Source: Foetidibacter luteolus
Lineage (GTDB): Bacteria; Bacteroidota; Bacteroidia; Chitinophagales; Chitinophagaceae
Length of the DNA stretch: 64,000 bases
Assembly (NCBI RefSeq): GCF_009650435.1
Contig: NZ_VVIP01000059.1
Coordinates: 284,450-348,449 of the forward strand
Reading direction: 5' to 3'
Position numbers and translations under genes: made by a program. Shown here one piece after another: positions 34,092 through 42,372 of this stretch (positions within the stretch are counted from its first letter, which is position 1; the number at the start of each line of letters is the position of its first letter). The notes under the pieces are model-generated. The model saw only the letters and a program-made list of their open reading frames with translations. It was not told the origin of the DNA and searched no databases.

Positions 34092-36146
34092 ATGTACAAT
34101 ATGAAACGTTCAGCCTTGTGCCTGTGTGTTTTTATTTTGTCCGTATCCACCGCCGTATATGCGGGAAAAGACAAATCCACCGCCAAAATTAAGTTCGGCG
34201 ACGTGAAGCCGGAGGATTTTTCCAACAAAGTTTATAGTATTGACAGCAGCGCCAATGCAGTGGTATTGGCTGATATTGGCAGTACGGAATTTGAAGGGAA
34301 TACCAAAGGCGATTTCTCCCTGATTTTCAAAAGGCATAAAAGAATCCACCTGATTAACAAGAACGCTTTTGACCTGGCAACTATTGAGGTGTTATTGTAT
34401 ATTCAGAATTACAGTTATGAAGAAAAACTGGAAGGACTTGAAGCTGTTACATACAACATTGAAAATGGACAGGTGGTAGCTACAAAACTGGATAAGGAAA
34501 GTATTTTTAAGGATAAGTATGACAAGAACCACATGATTAAGAAATTTACTTTTCCAAATCTAAAGGAAGGTTCTATCATTGAATACAAGTACAAAATAGT
34601 TTCACCGTACTACGAGAACCTGCAGCCCTGGGAATTTCAAAGCAACATACCCCATTTGTGGAGTGAGTATACGGTTACCATTCCCCAATTATTTGACTAT
34701 GTGCTGGATAAACAAAACTATCTCCCTTTTGAAATAGATACTGTTTCCACCTCCAGGGAGTCTTACAATATACTGGACCCCAGTACTTCAGCCAGTGGAA
34801 GTAGCCGGACTTTAAACATACAATCCAATACGGTTACCGCTAAATGGGCCATGAAAGATGTGCCTGCGCTTAAGGAAGAAAGCTATATAACATCACTTGA
34901 TAACTATGTGCAAAGAGTAGGCTTTCAGTTGAGGCGTATTAAATATTCTGATACTTATACCAAGGATGTAATGGGTAACTGGTACCAGGCATGCGAACGC
35001 ATGATGAAAGCGGAATATTTTGGCGAACCACTTACCCATGGTAATAACTGGCTGGATGATGATTTGGAGAAAGCTACAGCGGGTACCACCAACAATCTTG
35101 AAAAGGCGCAAAAAATATATGCTTATATAAGGGACAATTTTACCTGTAAAACCAATAACGGGAAGTATTTAAGCAGCACTTTGAAAAAAGTTCACCAGGA
35201 CAAGAGTGGAACTGTAGCAGATCTTAACCTGCTGTTAGTTGCGGCATTTAAAACACAAGGTTTTGAAGCTTTTCCTGCTATGTTAAGTACAAGGGCCAAT
35301 GGTAAAGCCAGCGAATCATTTCCTCTGTTTGATAAGTTTAATTATACCATTTGCCGGGTTAAAGTAGATGACAGCTATTACATGCTGGATGCATCGAACC
35401 CAAAATTGGGTTTTGGTAAATTGCCTCTGAAGGTGTATAACGGAACGGCACGGGTAATAGACCCGTCTTACCCCATATTGGTTGACTTGTCGGCAGATTC
35501 GCTGGTTGAAAAAAAGCTCACCACTGTTTTCATTTCTGCTGACGGGAATAAAAAATTGCAGGGAAGTTTTGCAAGTAATCTCGGTTATTTTGCTTCACTG
35601 AAACTGAGGGAAAATGGCGGAATAGGTAATGGGGATGACTACCTGAAAGAATTGAAGAAGCAGTATAATATGGAAGTAGAACTTTCTAATGCCAGCGCTG
35701 ACTCTATCAAAGTTCTGGAAATGCCCACAGCATTACGCTATGAAATGAAGTTTGACTTTAACGATGAGGACGTTGTTTACTTTAACCCGTTGTTTGGTGA
35801 AGCGCAAAAGGATAATCCCTTTAAAAGTGCGGAAAGGTACTACCCGGTAGAAATGCCATATTGTACAGACGAAACTTATGTGTTTAACATGGAGATTCCA
35901 GAGGGATACAAGGTGGAGGAATTACCAAAATCTGCCCGGGTGAAGTTGAATGAAGATGACGGGATGTTTGAGTACCTGATTGGCGCAGCCGGAAACAGGA
36001 TTCAGTTAAGGTGCAGGCTGCAAATAAAGAAAGCACTTTTTGAACCGGAAGATTACCAGACACTACGTGATTTTTATGCTTATGTAGTAAGCAAAGAAGC
36101 CGAACAGATTGTGTTTAAGAAAAATGATGGCAATGCAAAAAATTAG
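34092..36146 (+). CDS. DUF3857 / transglutaminase-like protein lacking the catalytic Cys and His
   Basis: The 684-aa product has a signal peptide (LCVFILSVSTAVYAG) and an N-terminal DUF3857 beta-sandwich (about 50-260, with TFPNLKEGSIIEYKYKIVSP). A transglutaminase-like core spans about 320-440, and a C-terminal DUF2569/DUF3858-type domain ends it. In the core the expected GDCKD is replaced by SGTVADLN (about 372-379), so the nucleophilic Cys is missing. The expected FNHV reads FNYTI, so the His is missing too; only the Asp of MLDASNP remains. It is therefore probably a non-enzymatic binding protein in the envelope. It overlaps the next, intact homolog. An alternative start at 34101 shortens it by three residues. 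Confidence 0.88.
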   Translation: MYNMKRSALCLCVFILSVSTAVYAGKDKSTAKIKFGDVKPEDFSNKVYSIDSSANAVVLADIGSTEFEGNTKGDFSLIFKRHKRIHLINKNAFDLATIEVLLYIQNYSYEEKLEGLEAVTYNIENGQVVATKLDKESIFKDKYDKNHMIKKFTFPNLKEGSIIEYKYKIVSPYYENLQPWEFQSNIPHLWSEYTVTIPQLFDYVLDKQNYLPFEIDTVSTSRESYNILDPSTSASGSSRTLNIQSNTVTAKWAMKDVPALKEESYITSLDNYVQRVGFQLRRIKYSDTYTKDVMGNWYQACERMMKAEYFGEPLTHGNNWLDDDLEKATAGTTNNLEKAQKIYAYIRDNFTCKTNNGKYLSSTLKKVHQDKSGTVADLNLLLVAAFKTQGFEAFPAMLSTRANGKASESFPLFDKFNYTICRVKVDDSYYMLDASNPKLGFGKLPLKVYNGTARVIDPSYPILVDLSADSLVEKKLTTVFISADGNKKLQGSFASNLGYFASLKLRENGGIGNGDDYLKELKKQYNMEVELSNASADSIKVLEMPTALRYEMKFDFNDEDVVYFNPLFGEAQKDNPFKSAERYYPVEMPYCTDETYVFNMEIPEGYKVEELPKSARVKLNEDDGMFEYLIGAAGNRIQLRCRLQIKKALFEPEDYQTLRDFYAYVVSKEAEQIVFKKNDGNAKN

Positions 36147-38037
36147 TTGTTTACTAATCGTAATAGTGTTATTATCGGAATTATCCGCACAAAAGTTTTC
36201 TGCTGACCTAATATCAGATTCTTTAATTGTGAATGCGCATGCAGTTAAACGCTATGATGAAAAAATATATGAAATAAAATCTCCAGGCAGGGCCAGTCTT
36301 AAAGAACGTCATGTATATACAATTCTAAATGAAGAAGGGATAGGTTATGGGATTTATAAAAGTTACTATGACCAATTCACTTCAATAAATTATATATCCG
36401 GTATTTTATACAACGAGTTCGGAAAAGAAGTAAAGCGTATAAAGACAAAAGATATGCAAGATGTTAGCGTTTCCGATGGATTCAGTCTCGCAAATGATGA
36501 TAGGGCAAAAAAAAATGAATTTTATAGTAGAACTTTTCCTTACACTGTGGAATACGAGGAAGAGGATGAAATTAATGGAATCCTTGATTTGTCGGATTGG
36601 CAACCTCTATCAGCTCCTGGTCTTTCTGTGGAATATAGTAAATATATTATAGTTGCTCCGCAAAACTATTTGGTTAGGTATAAGTTATACAATGGGGCGC
36701 CGCCTCCTGTAATAACGGAAAAAGGTGACAAGAAAATTTACACCTGGGAAATTAAAAATGTACCTGCAAAAAAAAATGAAATCTTTTCTCCTTATTGGAG
36801 AGAGCTTGTGCCATACGTAATGGTTGCACCATCCGAATTTGAGGCGCAAGGTTATAAAGGAGATATGACTACTTGGAAGAGTTATGGTCAATACATGTAT
36901 CAATTGATAAATGGGAGAGATGTTTTACCGGAAGATATCAAAAGAAAAGCTCATGAGTTAACAGATAATCTAAAATCTATTAGTGAGAAAATAGCTGTTC
37001 TTTACAAATTTATGCAGGATAATACTCGGTATATAAGTATACAACTCGGAATTGGGGGATGGCAACCTTTTGACGCTAAATATGTAGCGGAAAAAAAATA
37101 TGGTGATTGTAAAGCGCTCTCAAATTATACAATTTCTCTCTTAAAGGAAGTGGGGATCAAGGCTAAGTATGTTGAAATAAATTCTGGAAATGATAAGGCC
37201 CCGCTTGTCGAAGACTTCCCTAGTAATCAGTTTAATCATGTTGTTGCTTGTGTTCCGTTAGGAAAAGACACCATTTGGCTTGAGTGTACTGATCCGACTA
37301 GATCGGCCGGGTTTATGGGAAGTTCAACCGGAAACAGAAAGGCTATTTTAATTGATGAGAACGGCGGTCATGTTGTTTCTACGCCGAGATATGCCTCTAA
37401 AGATAATTTACAGATAAGAAAAACAATAGCAACTATAAATGATAAAGGTGATTTAAGCGCGGAGCTAAACACCACCTATACAGGAATTCAGCAACAAATA
37501 CCTCATGCTCTTATTTATGCAACATCAAAAAAAATGAGAGATGAATATTTGAATAGCCTGTTTGACTTACCTACTTACCAGGTTGAAAAAAGTGAGTACA
37601 CCGAGATTAAGGCGATATTGCCTACCGTAAATGAATACCTGTTAATTACTGCCAGTGGTTATGCAAGCATTACAGGAAAACGTTTGTTTATACAACCAAA
37701 CATCTTCAATCTCTCGGGTGCAAAAATATCAACAGATAAACCTCGCCAATACGATATTGTGTATAGGGAGGCTTTTAAAGATATAGACACTATTCAAATT
37801 AAAATTCCCGACGGCTACGTACCAGAAGCGGTGCCTAAAAATGTAATCATTGATAACCAATTTGGGCGATATAGCATCAGTTATGTAATTAAAGATAATC
37901 TTATAGAACTGGTAAGATTTTATGAAAGAAACCCTGCAAGATATCCAGCGAAAGATTATCCCGATTTTGTAAAATTCTACAACGACATCTACAAAGCCGA
38001 CCGTGCAAGAATAGTTTTCGTAAAAAAGGAAGGATAA
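36124..38037 (+). CDS. DUF3857 / transglutaminase-like protein with intact triad
   Basis: The product is about 637 aa with a short signal (ISCLLIVIVLLSELSAQ). It has the same domain order as its upstream neighbour, but the triad is intact: Cys329 in KKYGDCKALSNYTI, His372 in NQFNHVVACVPLG and Asp390 in LECTDPTRSAGF. The first Met of MMAMQKIS (36124) lies inside the end of the preceding gene, which indicates translational coupling; 36133 is an alternative. Most of the gene, roughly up to 37550, is clearly more A/T-rich than its neighbours (many ATA, AAT and TTA codons), while its 3' end is normal. The two proteins end in homologous sequence (RARIVFVKK versus AEQIVFKKN). Substrates are unknown. 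Confidence 0.88.
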   Translation: MMAMQKISCLLIVIVLLSELSAQKFSADLISDSLIVNAHAVKRYDEKIYEIKSPGRASLKERHVYTILNEEGIGYGIYKSYYDQFTSINYISGILYNEFGKEVKRIKTKDMQDVSVSDGFSLANDDRAKKNEFYSRTFPYTVEYEEEDEINGILDLSDWQPLSAPGLSVEYSKYIIVAPQNYLVRYKLYNGAPPPVITEKGDKKIYTWEIKNVPAKKNEIFSPYWRELVPYVMVAPSEFEAQGYKGDMTTWKSYGQYMYQLINGRDVLPEDIKRKAHELTDNLKSISEKIAVLYKFMQDNTRYISIQLGIGGWQPFDAKYVAEKKYGDCKALSNYTISLLKEVGIKAKYVEINSGNDKAPLVEDFPSNQFNHVVACVPLGKDTIWLECTDPTRSAGFMGSSTGNRKAILIDENGGHVVSTPRYASKDNLQIRKTIATINDKGDLSAELNTTYTGIQQQIPHALIYATSKKMRDEYLNSLFDLPTYQVEKSEYTEIKAILPTVNEYLLITASGYASITGKRLFIQPNIFNLSGAKISTDKPRQYDIVYREAFKDIDTIQIKIPDGYVPEAVPKNVIIDNQFGRYSISYVIKDNLIELVRFYERNPARYPAKDYPDFVKFYNDIYKADRARIVFVKKEG

Positions 38038-38055
38038 TTTATCCTTCCTTTTTCC
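38022..38055 (+). terminator. Terminator of the DUF3857 operon
   Basis: AAAAAGGAAGGATA (from 38022) pairs with TATCCTTCCTTTTT (to 38053), a 14-bp stem with a 3-nt loop ending in T-runs. The stem includes the stop codon of the second DUF3857 gene. It is a good Rho-independent terminator. Confidence 0.8.
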
Positions 38056-38266
38056 TTTCCTGTTATTACTTCGAATGTAAAACCGTGGTTATCTCAAATC
38101 AACCGGAGCATGATGCAATGCCAGGTCAGTATTGGTGAAGCTGAATGGCTGCCGGATTGAAACGGAAACCCCGCTGAAGCCTCAGTGCGATGGCTTTTGC
38201 GGCGGAGTTGCAGTGGAAAGCCGGAACTGAAGCCTACCATGGCAAAATAGCCGAAAGCCCCTGATC

Positions 38267-40927
38267 CTATTGCCCCATCATATCTGACCCCCCACTCTGG
38301 TCTGCCCGGGTATTTTTGCGTTTAAACAGGTTGGCATCAAATTTTCCGAAGCGGTAATTGAAGATAAGCCTTGCCACCTGTGGGTCACGCCTGCGCTGGG
38401 AAACCTGGTTGAAAAACTCTGACTCCGAATAAGTTTTATATACCTGCGCACGGGTAAAGTCGTTCATGCTGAGGATGATGGATGCTGTGTTGCCACCCTT
38501 CCAGGTAAAGTCTTTGCGAATGGCTATATCAAAACTATACCGCGGAAAAACATAACCCTGGGCAGAAGATACGGGGCCACCGAAAAAGCCGCCACCGCCT
38601 CCGCCACCACCGCCACGACGCCCGCCGCCGCCACCTGACTGCGGCAATACTGTTTTGGCCTGGTAATCTGCTGATAGCTGAACAGAAAAGCCTTTGCCGA
38701 GTTTAACGTTGTTATTCATTTTTACAAACCAGCTCCACCGCTGCTGGCTTAGGTTGCCTGTAATATTATCACCATTTATTTTGGAGTTGAAAATGTTTAC
38801 GTTCATGGTCATATCCCAAATTTTGTAAACGGTAATCCTGTTGGTTAGTTCAAGCCCGTAGCTCATGCTGCTGCTGGCATTTACATAGGTGCTGAAGAAA
38901 ACACTGTCTGCCTTAACGATGCTTGTATCCGGGTTGCCGGCCTTATAAATGTAATTGGTAATAAGATCGGTACTGTGTTTAAAGAAAAGCGAAGCCAGGA
39001 AGTTGGCGCCTTTGGTATAGGCGTTATTGTAATTTAACTCGAATGAATTGGTGAACTCAGGCTTTAACCCAGGGTTGCCAATGCTTAAGTTAAGCGGGTC
39101 TGAGTTGTCAATAAACGGCAATAACTGAAAGAAATTGGGCCTGTTAATGCGACGTGAGTAGTTGGCCTGGAAATCCTGCTTATCATCTATCTTGTAGGTA
39201 ATAAACGCACTGGGGAAAAGGCTTAAAGGAAAATCTACTTTAAACGCAGAATCCTTGCCCAGCAAAGTGCCATCGTAGCTGGAGCTTTCTGCCCGTAAAC
39301 CTAACTGGTAGCTCCATTTTTTGGTTTTAAGGCTGTAAGTGGCATAAGCGGCGTACACCTGGTCTTTAAACTTGTAACGGTTGCTTAAAGAGCCCGACAG
39401 TACGTAGGTTTGCGTGGCGTGGTCGAATGTGTACTGGTTATTATCGCTTTGAAAATCGCGTATGGCGGTTCTTACACCAGCCTCCAACTTTGAGTTTTCA
39501 GTAAGCGGGTTTTCATAATCACCCTGTATGGTTAGAAATTTATTGTACCCGCTGCCATCTACTTTTTGTATCAGCGAGGGGTATTTGGAAGAGTTAGATT
39601 CGTTAAAAAAGTTGGTAGTGTAAGTGCCCTCATTATCGTTGTTGCTGGAGTTATAGTTAACATCAGCGCTTAAATCGTGGCCTGTTTTAGCAAAATTGTG
39701 CTTGTAGCTTAATTGCGATCCAAAGTTTTTGAAATTCCTTTTGCTAAAGGTATTCCTCCGGCTGTTGGTAAGCAGGCTGTTGTCAACGGTGGAGTCAATA
39801 ATTTGGTCTTCCTCGCTGTCAAACTTTCCGCGGTTGTAATTGGCGGAAACAGAAATGGTATTCCTGTTGTCCATAAAGTAATCAAAGCCGCCCCTTAAAA
39901 ATCCAAAATAGCCATCGTTTTCACCCTTGCTGTCCTGGTAAACATTGCTGGCGGGGTTAGAAAAATTATTCCTGTCTGTATAACCCCAGGATTTCGATTT
40001 GCGCTGGTTAAAATTCGCGCTGGCAAAAAAGTTCAATTTGTTTTGGCGTACATTAAGGTCAAGGCCGGTATTTATCCTGGCGCGGCTGTCTATGCCTGCT
40101 CTTATGCCCCCGTTGTAACCCACCTTTTTATTTTTTTTCAGGATAATGTTTAGTATGCCCGCATTACCGCCAGATGCATCGTATTTGGCGGAAGGGTTAG
40201 TAATCAATTCTACTTTCTCAATTATGTCCGCGGGTATCTGGTCTAATGTAAGTGTGGTTGGCCGGCCATCCACAAACAGGGTAGGGGCAGCGTTACGCAA
40301 CGTTACATTACCGTCAATATCAACGTTTAAAGAAGGTATCTGTTTCATCAGTTCGGCGCCCGTTTGCCCACTGCTTACAATGTTTTTGTCAACGTTAAAA
40401 ATTTTGCGGTCAACACCCATTTCAAAAAAAGGCTTGGTAGCTGTAACTGTTACATTGGCTAAAGTGGCGTCATTCTGTACCAGTTTTAAATTGCCCAAAT
40501 CTTTATCAATGGCGCCCATCATTTGTTGCATACGGTCGCCGCCGTCACCTTGTCCGCCGCCTTCCTGTGGCATTTTCAGGTCAAAAGAAACCTGTTGGTC
40601 AAGGTCAGTATATCCAATGGCAGAAGCCTTAAGCCTAAACTTGCCAAATACCGGCAGGTTCTCTATACTAAAATCACCGTTAGGCTGGCTTATAACGGTT
40701 GCGAGAATACTTTCTTTCATCTTTTTGGTAGCGGTGTCAAATCGGTTGCCTACCAAAACAACACTCACCCCATCAATTCCTTTATTGGTTTTGCCGTCAA
40801 CAACTTTACCATAAAAGTGGCCTATGTTCATGTTTTGCCTGCCGCCGGGCCTTCTGCCTTGCGGCGCCTGTGCATAAAGCATGTTAAACGATGCGGCAAT
40901 TAAAACAAGTGTACAAATGAGTTTCAT
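38267..40927 (-). CDS. TonB-dependent receptor / outer-membrane beta-barrel protein with CarboxypepD-reg domain
   Basis: The product is about 886 aa with a signal (LICTLVLIAASFNMLYAQ). A carboxypeptidase-regulatory-like domain follows (about 35-130, GKVVDGKTNKGIDGVSVVLV), then a plug (about 150-250, LMKQIPSLNVDIDGNVTLRN, IEKVELITNPSAKYDASGGN) and a barrel of the OMP_b-brl_3 type with NYSRRINRPNFFQLLPFIDN. Two low-complexity parts stand out: a Gln/Gly/Met-rich stretch in the regulatory domain, and a run of about 20 Gly/Arg residues near 775 (encoded around 38580-38640), probably a surface loop. No SusD partner is next to it, so it is not a standard glycan pair. The start at 40927 is chosen to give a normal signal peptide. 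Confidence 0.9.
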   Translation of the reverse strand: MKLICTLVLIAASFNMLYAQAPQGRRPGGRQNMNIGHFYGKVVDGKTNKGIDGVSVVLVGNRFDTATKKMKESILATVISQPNGDFSIENLPVFGKFRLKASAIGYTDLDQQVSFDLKMPQEGGGQGDGGDRMQQMMGAIDKDLGNLKLVQNDATLANVTVTATKPFFEMGVDRKIFNVDKNIVSSGQTGAELMKQIPSLNVDIDGNVTLRNAAPTLFVDGRPTTLTLDQIPADIIEKVELITNPSAKYDASGGNAGILNIILKKNKKVGYNGGIRAGIDSRARINTGLDLNVRQNKLNFFASANFNQRKSKSWGYTDRNNFSNPASNVYQDSKGENDGYFGFLRGGFDYFMDNRNTISVSANYNRGKFDSEEDQIIDSTVDNSLLTNSRRNTFSKRNFKNFGSQLSYKHNFAKTGHDLSADVNYNSSNNDNEGTYTTNFFNESNSSKYPSLIQKVDGSGYNKFLTIQGDYENPLTENSKLEAGVRTAIRDFQSDNNQYTFDHATQTYVLSGSLSNRYKFKDQVYAAYATYSLKTKKWSYQLGLRAESSSYDGTLLGKDSAFKVDFPLSLFPSAFITYKIDDKQDFQANYSRRINRPNFFQLLPFIDNSDPLNLSIGNPGLKPEFTNSFELNYNNAYTKGANFLASLFFKHSTDLITNYIYKAGNPDTSIVKADSVFFSTYVNASSSMSYGLELTNRITVYKIWDMTMNVNIFNSKINGDNITGNLSQQRWSWFVKMNNNVKLGKGFSVQLSADYQAKTVLPQSGGGGGRRGGGGGGGGGFFGGPVSSAQGYVFPRYSFDIAIRKDFTWKGGNTASIILSMNDFTRAQVYKTYSESEFFNQVSQRRRDPQVARLIFNYRFGKFDANLFKRKNTRADQSGGSDMMGQ

Positions 40928-41309
40928 AAAGAATTGTTTAGTAAAAGGGTAAGGCATTTATAAGTTTAATGAAAATTGTTCAGCAATTCTTGCCAGCATT
41001 AACTGGTTGTGCAGGTTATAGCTTTGCCTGCGGCAAATAAAAAGCATTTGGTACTTAGCGTTCGGAACATGTATTAAACTTCGTTGTGTCACTCACTTGT
41101 ACTGCATATCATTATTGGGCAGGTTACCCCCATGTCCCGGGGCATTACGGTGAATTTTACCATTGTATAACAACCGGCCTTAACCGCTTTTGCAACAAAG
41201 GTTCAGCCATAAGACCATGACCCGCTGTGGCGGTTCTGGTAACTAAACATTGCAAAGGAAACAAAGGTTTGAAGTGTAATTTTATTTATTCGGCTGCCAA
41301 TCTAAATTA
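40928..41309. other. Gene-free gap with a family B relative
   Basis: I see no coding region. On the minus strand a word GTACAAGTGAGTGACACAA (41086-41104) recurs at 62926 and 63976 and resembles the family B core GTACAAGAGTGCGACGCAA. The rest is unremarkable A/T- and G-mixed sequence. Confidence 0.4.
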
Positions 41310-41912
41310 TTAGGCAATCAGCGTTATCAAAACCTGCACAATTCCTATGATAAAACCAAGTACACCGCCAAGAATTTCCACGAAACGGAATTCTTTTGAC
41401 ATGATCTGGTTAAGAATGTCTTCCAGCTTGCCGGAAGAAAAAGAAGCTACTTTGGAGATAACAATTTTCTCAAGGTCAAGGTCGTGCTCAAGTTGTTGCA
41501 TGTAGTTTTTCATTAATTCGGGGAAAAGCAGTTTTAGTTCGGCAATAAAGATTTCTTTTAATTGATTAATCGTCTTATCGCCGATAAACATACTGATTAC
41601 AGGCATTGTTTCTGCAAGCTTTACACGAAGAAAATGATCAATGTGCCGCTCTACCAGCGGCATTAATTTTTCAATGTTTTCGGGGTTAGTTATTTTTTGT
41701 TCAATGTCAGAGAAAGATAAAAGTTCCTGGCTTACCAGCTTTCCCAGCTTTTCGGCAAAAATGTGCTGGCGTTTGGGGAAAATACCCTGTATGGTAAAGC
41801 CGAGTATTTTTTTGGGTTCCCTTGGGTGAAACAACATTTTTATGGCAATCCAGTTGGTAAACCAACCGATAAAAGCGGAAATGATGGGAATAGACAATAA
41901 CCAAATGTTCAT
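41310..41912 (-). CDS. DUF445 family membrane protein
   Basis: The 200-aa product starts with a membrane segment (IWLLSIPIISAFIGWFTNWI) followed by AIKMLFHPREPKKILGFTIQ, the classic DUF445 opening. It continues with GIFPKRQHIFAEKLGKLVSQ, a helical middle and a C-terminal hydrophobic helix (LGGVLGFIIGIVQVLITLIA). The function is unknown. A longer frame runs upstream to 42011, but its first 33 codons translate the tRNA-His gene. The real start is the ATG at 41912. Confidence 0.88.
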   Translation of the reverse strand: MNIWLLSIPIISAFIGWFTNWIAIKMLFHPREPKKILGFTIQGIFPKRQHIFAEKLGKLVSQELLSFSDIEQKITNPENIEKLMPLVERHIDHFLRVKLAETMPVISMFIGDKTINQLKEIFIAELKLLFPELMKNYMQQLEHDLDLEKIVISKVASFSSGKLEDILNQIMSKEFRFVEILGGVLGFIIGIVQVLITLIA

Positions 41913-41969
41913 AGAATGGTGTTTTAAAAGAAAAACCTTGTAAACGGTTAAGCTTACAAGGTTTGCCGG

Positions 41970-42044
<75 letters not shown>

Positions 42045-42213
42045 ATTTTTAATTGCGGGCTGCAAAAATAGGTAAATTCAAATATCAGGCAAAACTTTCT
42101 GAAAGGATGTTTGGTGATACACAGGTTAGTAGGCTTTGAAACCTGTAAACACAAGGCTGGCCTAACAAAAGCAGGCCGGGAAAAATAACACCGGCACGTA
42201 AACATGCCTGTGC

Positions 42214-42290
42214 TTATGATGCATGATGAACAATGCTGCGTAGAATTACAAGGCGTATAAGTGACACAACAGGCGACTCCATGAAAAACT
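42214..42290 (+). repeat. Family B-like remnant upstream of rpsA
   Basis: The words GAACAATGCTGCGTAGAATT and GTATAAGTGACACAACAGG, then CGACTCCATGA, are arranged like the family B left and core blocks. The match is weaker than in the main copies. Confidence 0.3.
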
Positions 42291-42303
42291 GTAGCTGGTG
42301 GCC

Positions 42304-42341
42304 AAAAAATGCCATTTTTTCAGTAATTAAGCATAATTTTG
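42304..42341 (+). promoter_or_regulatory. Candidate rpsA promoter with upstream palindrome
   Basis: TAATTTTG (42334-42341) matches TAnnTTTG and lies 31 nt before the rpsA start codon. The palindrome AAAAAATG-C-CATTTTTT (42304-42320) covers the place where the -33 element should lie. Confidence 0.45.
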
Positions 42342-42372
42342 CAGCCCCGTATAAAACCACGGGATTTTTATC

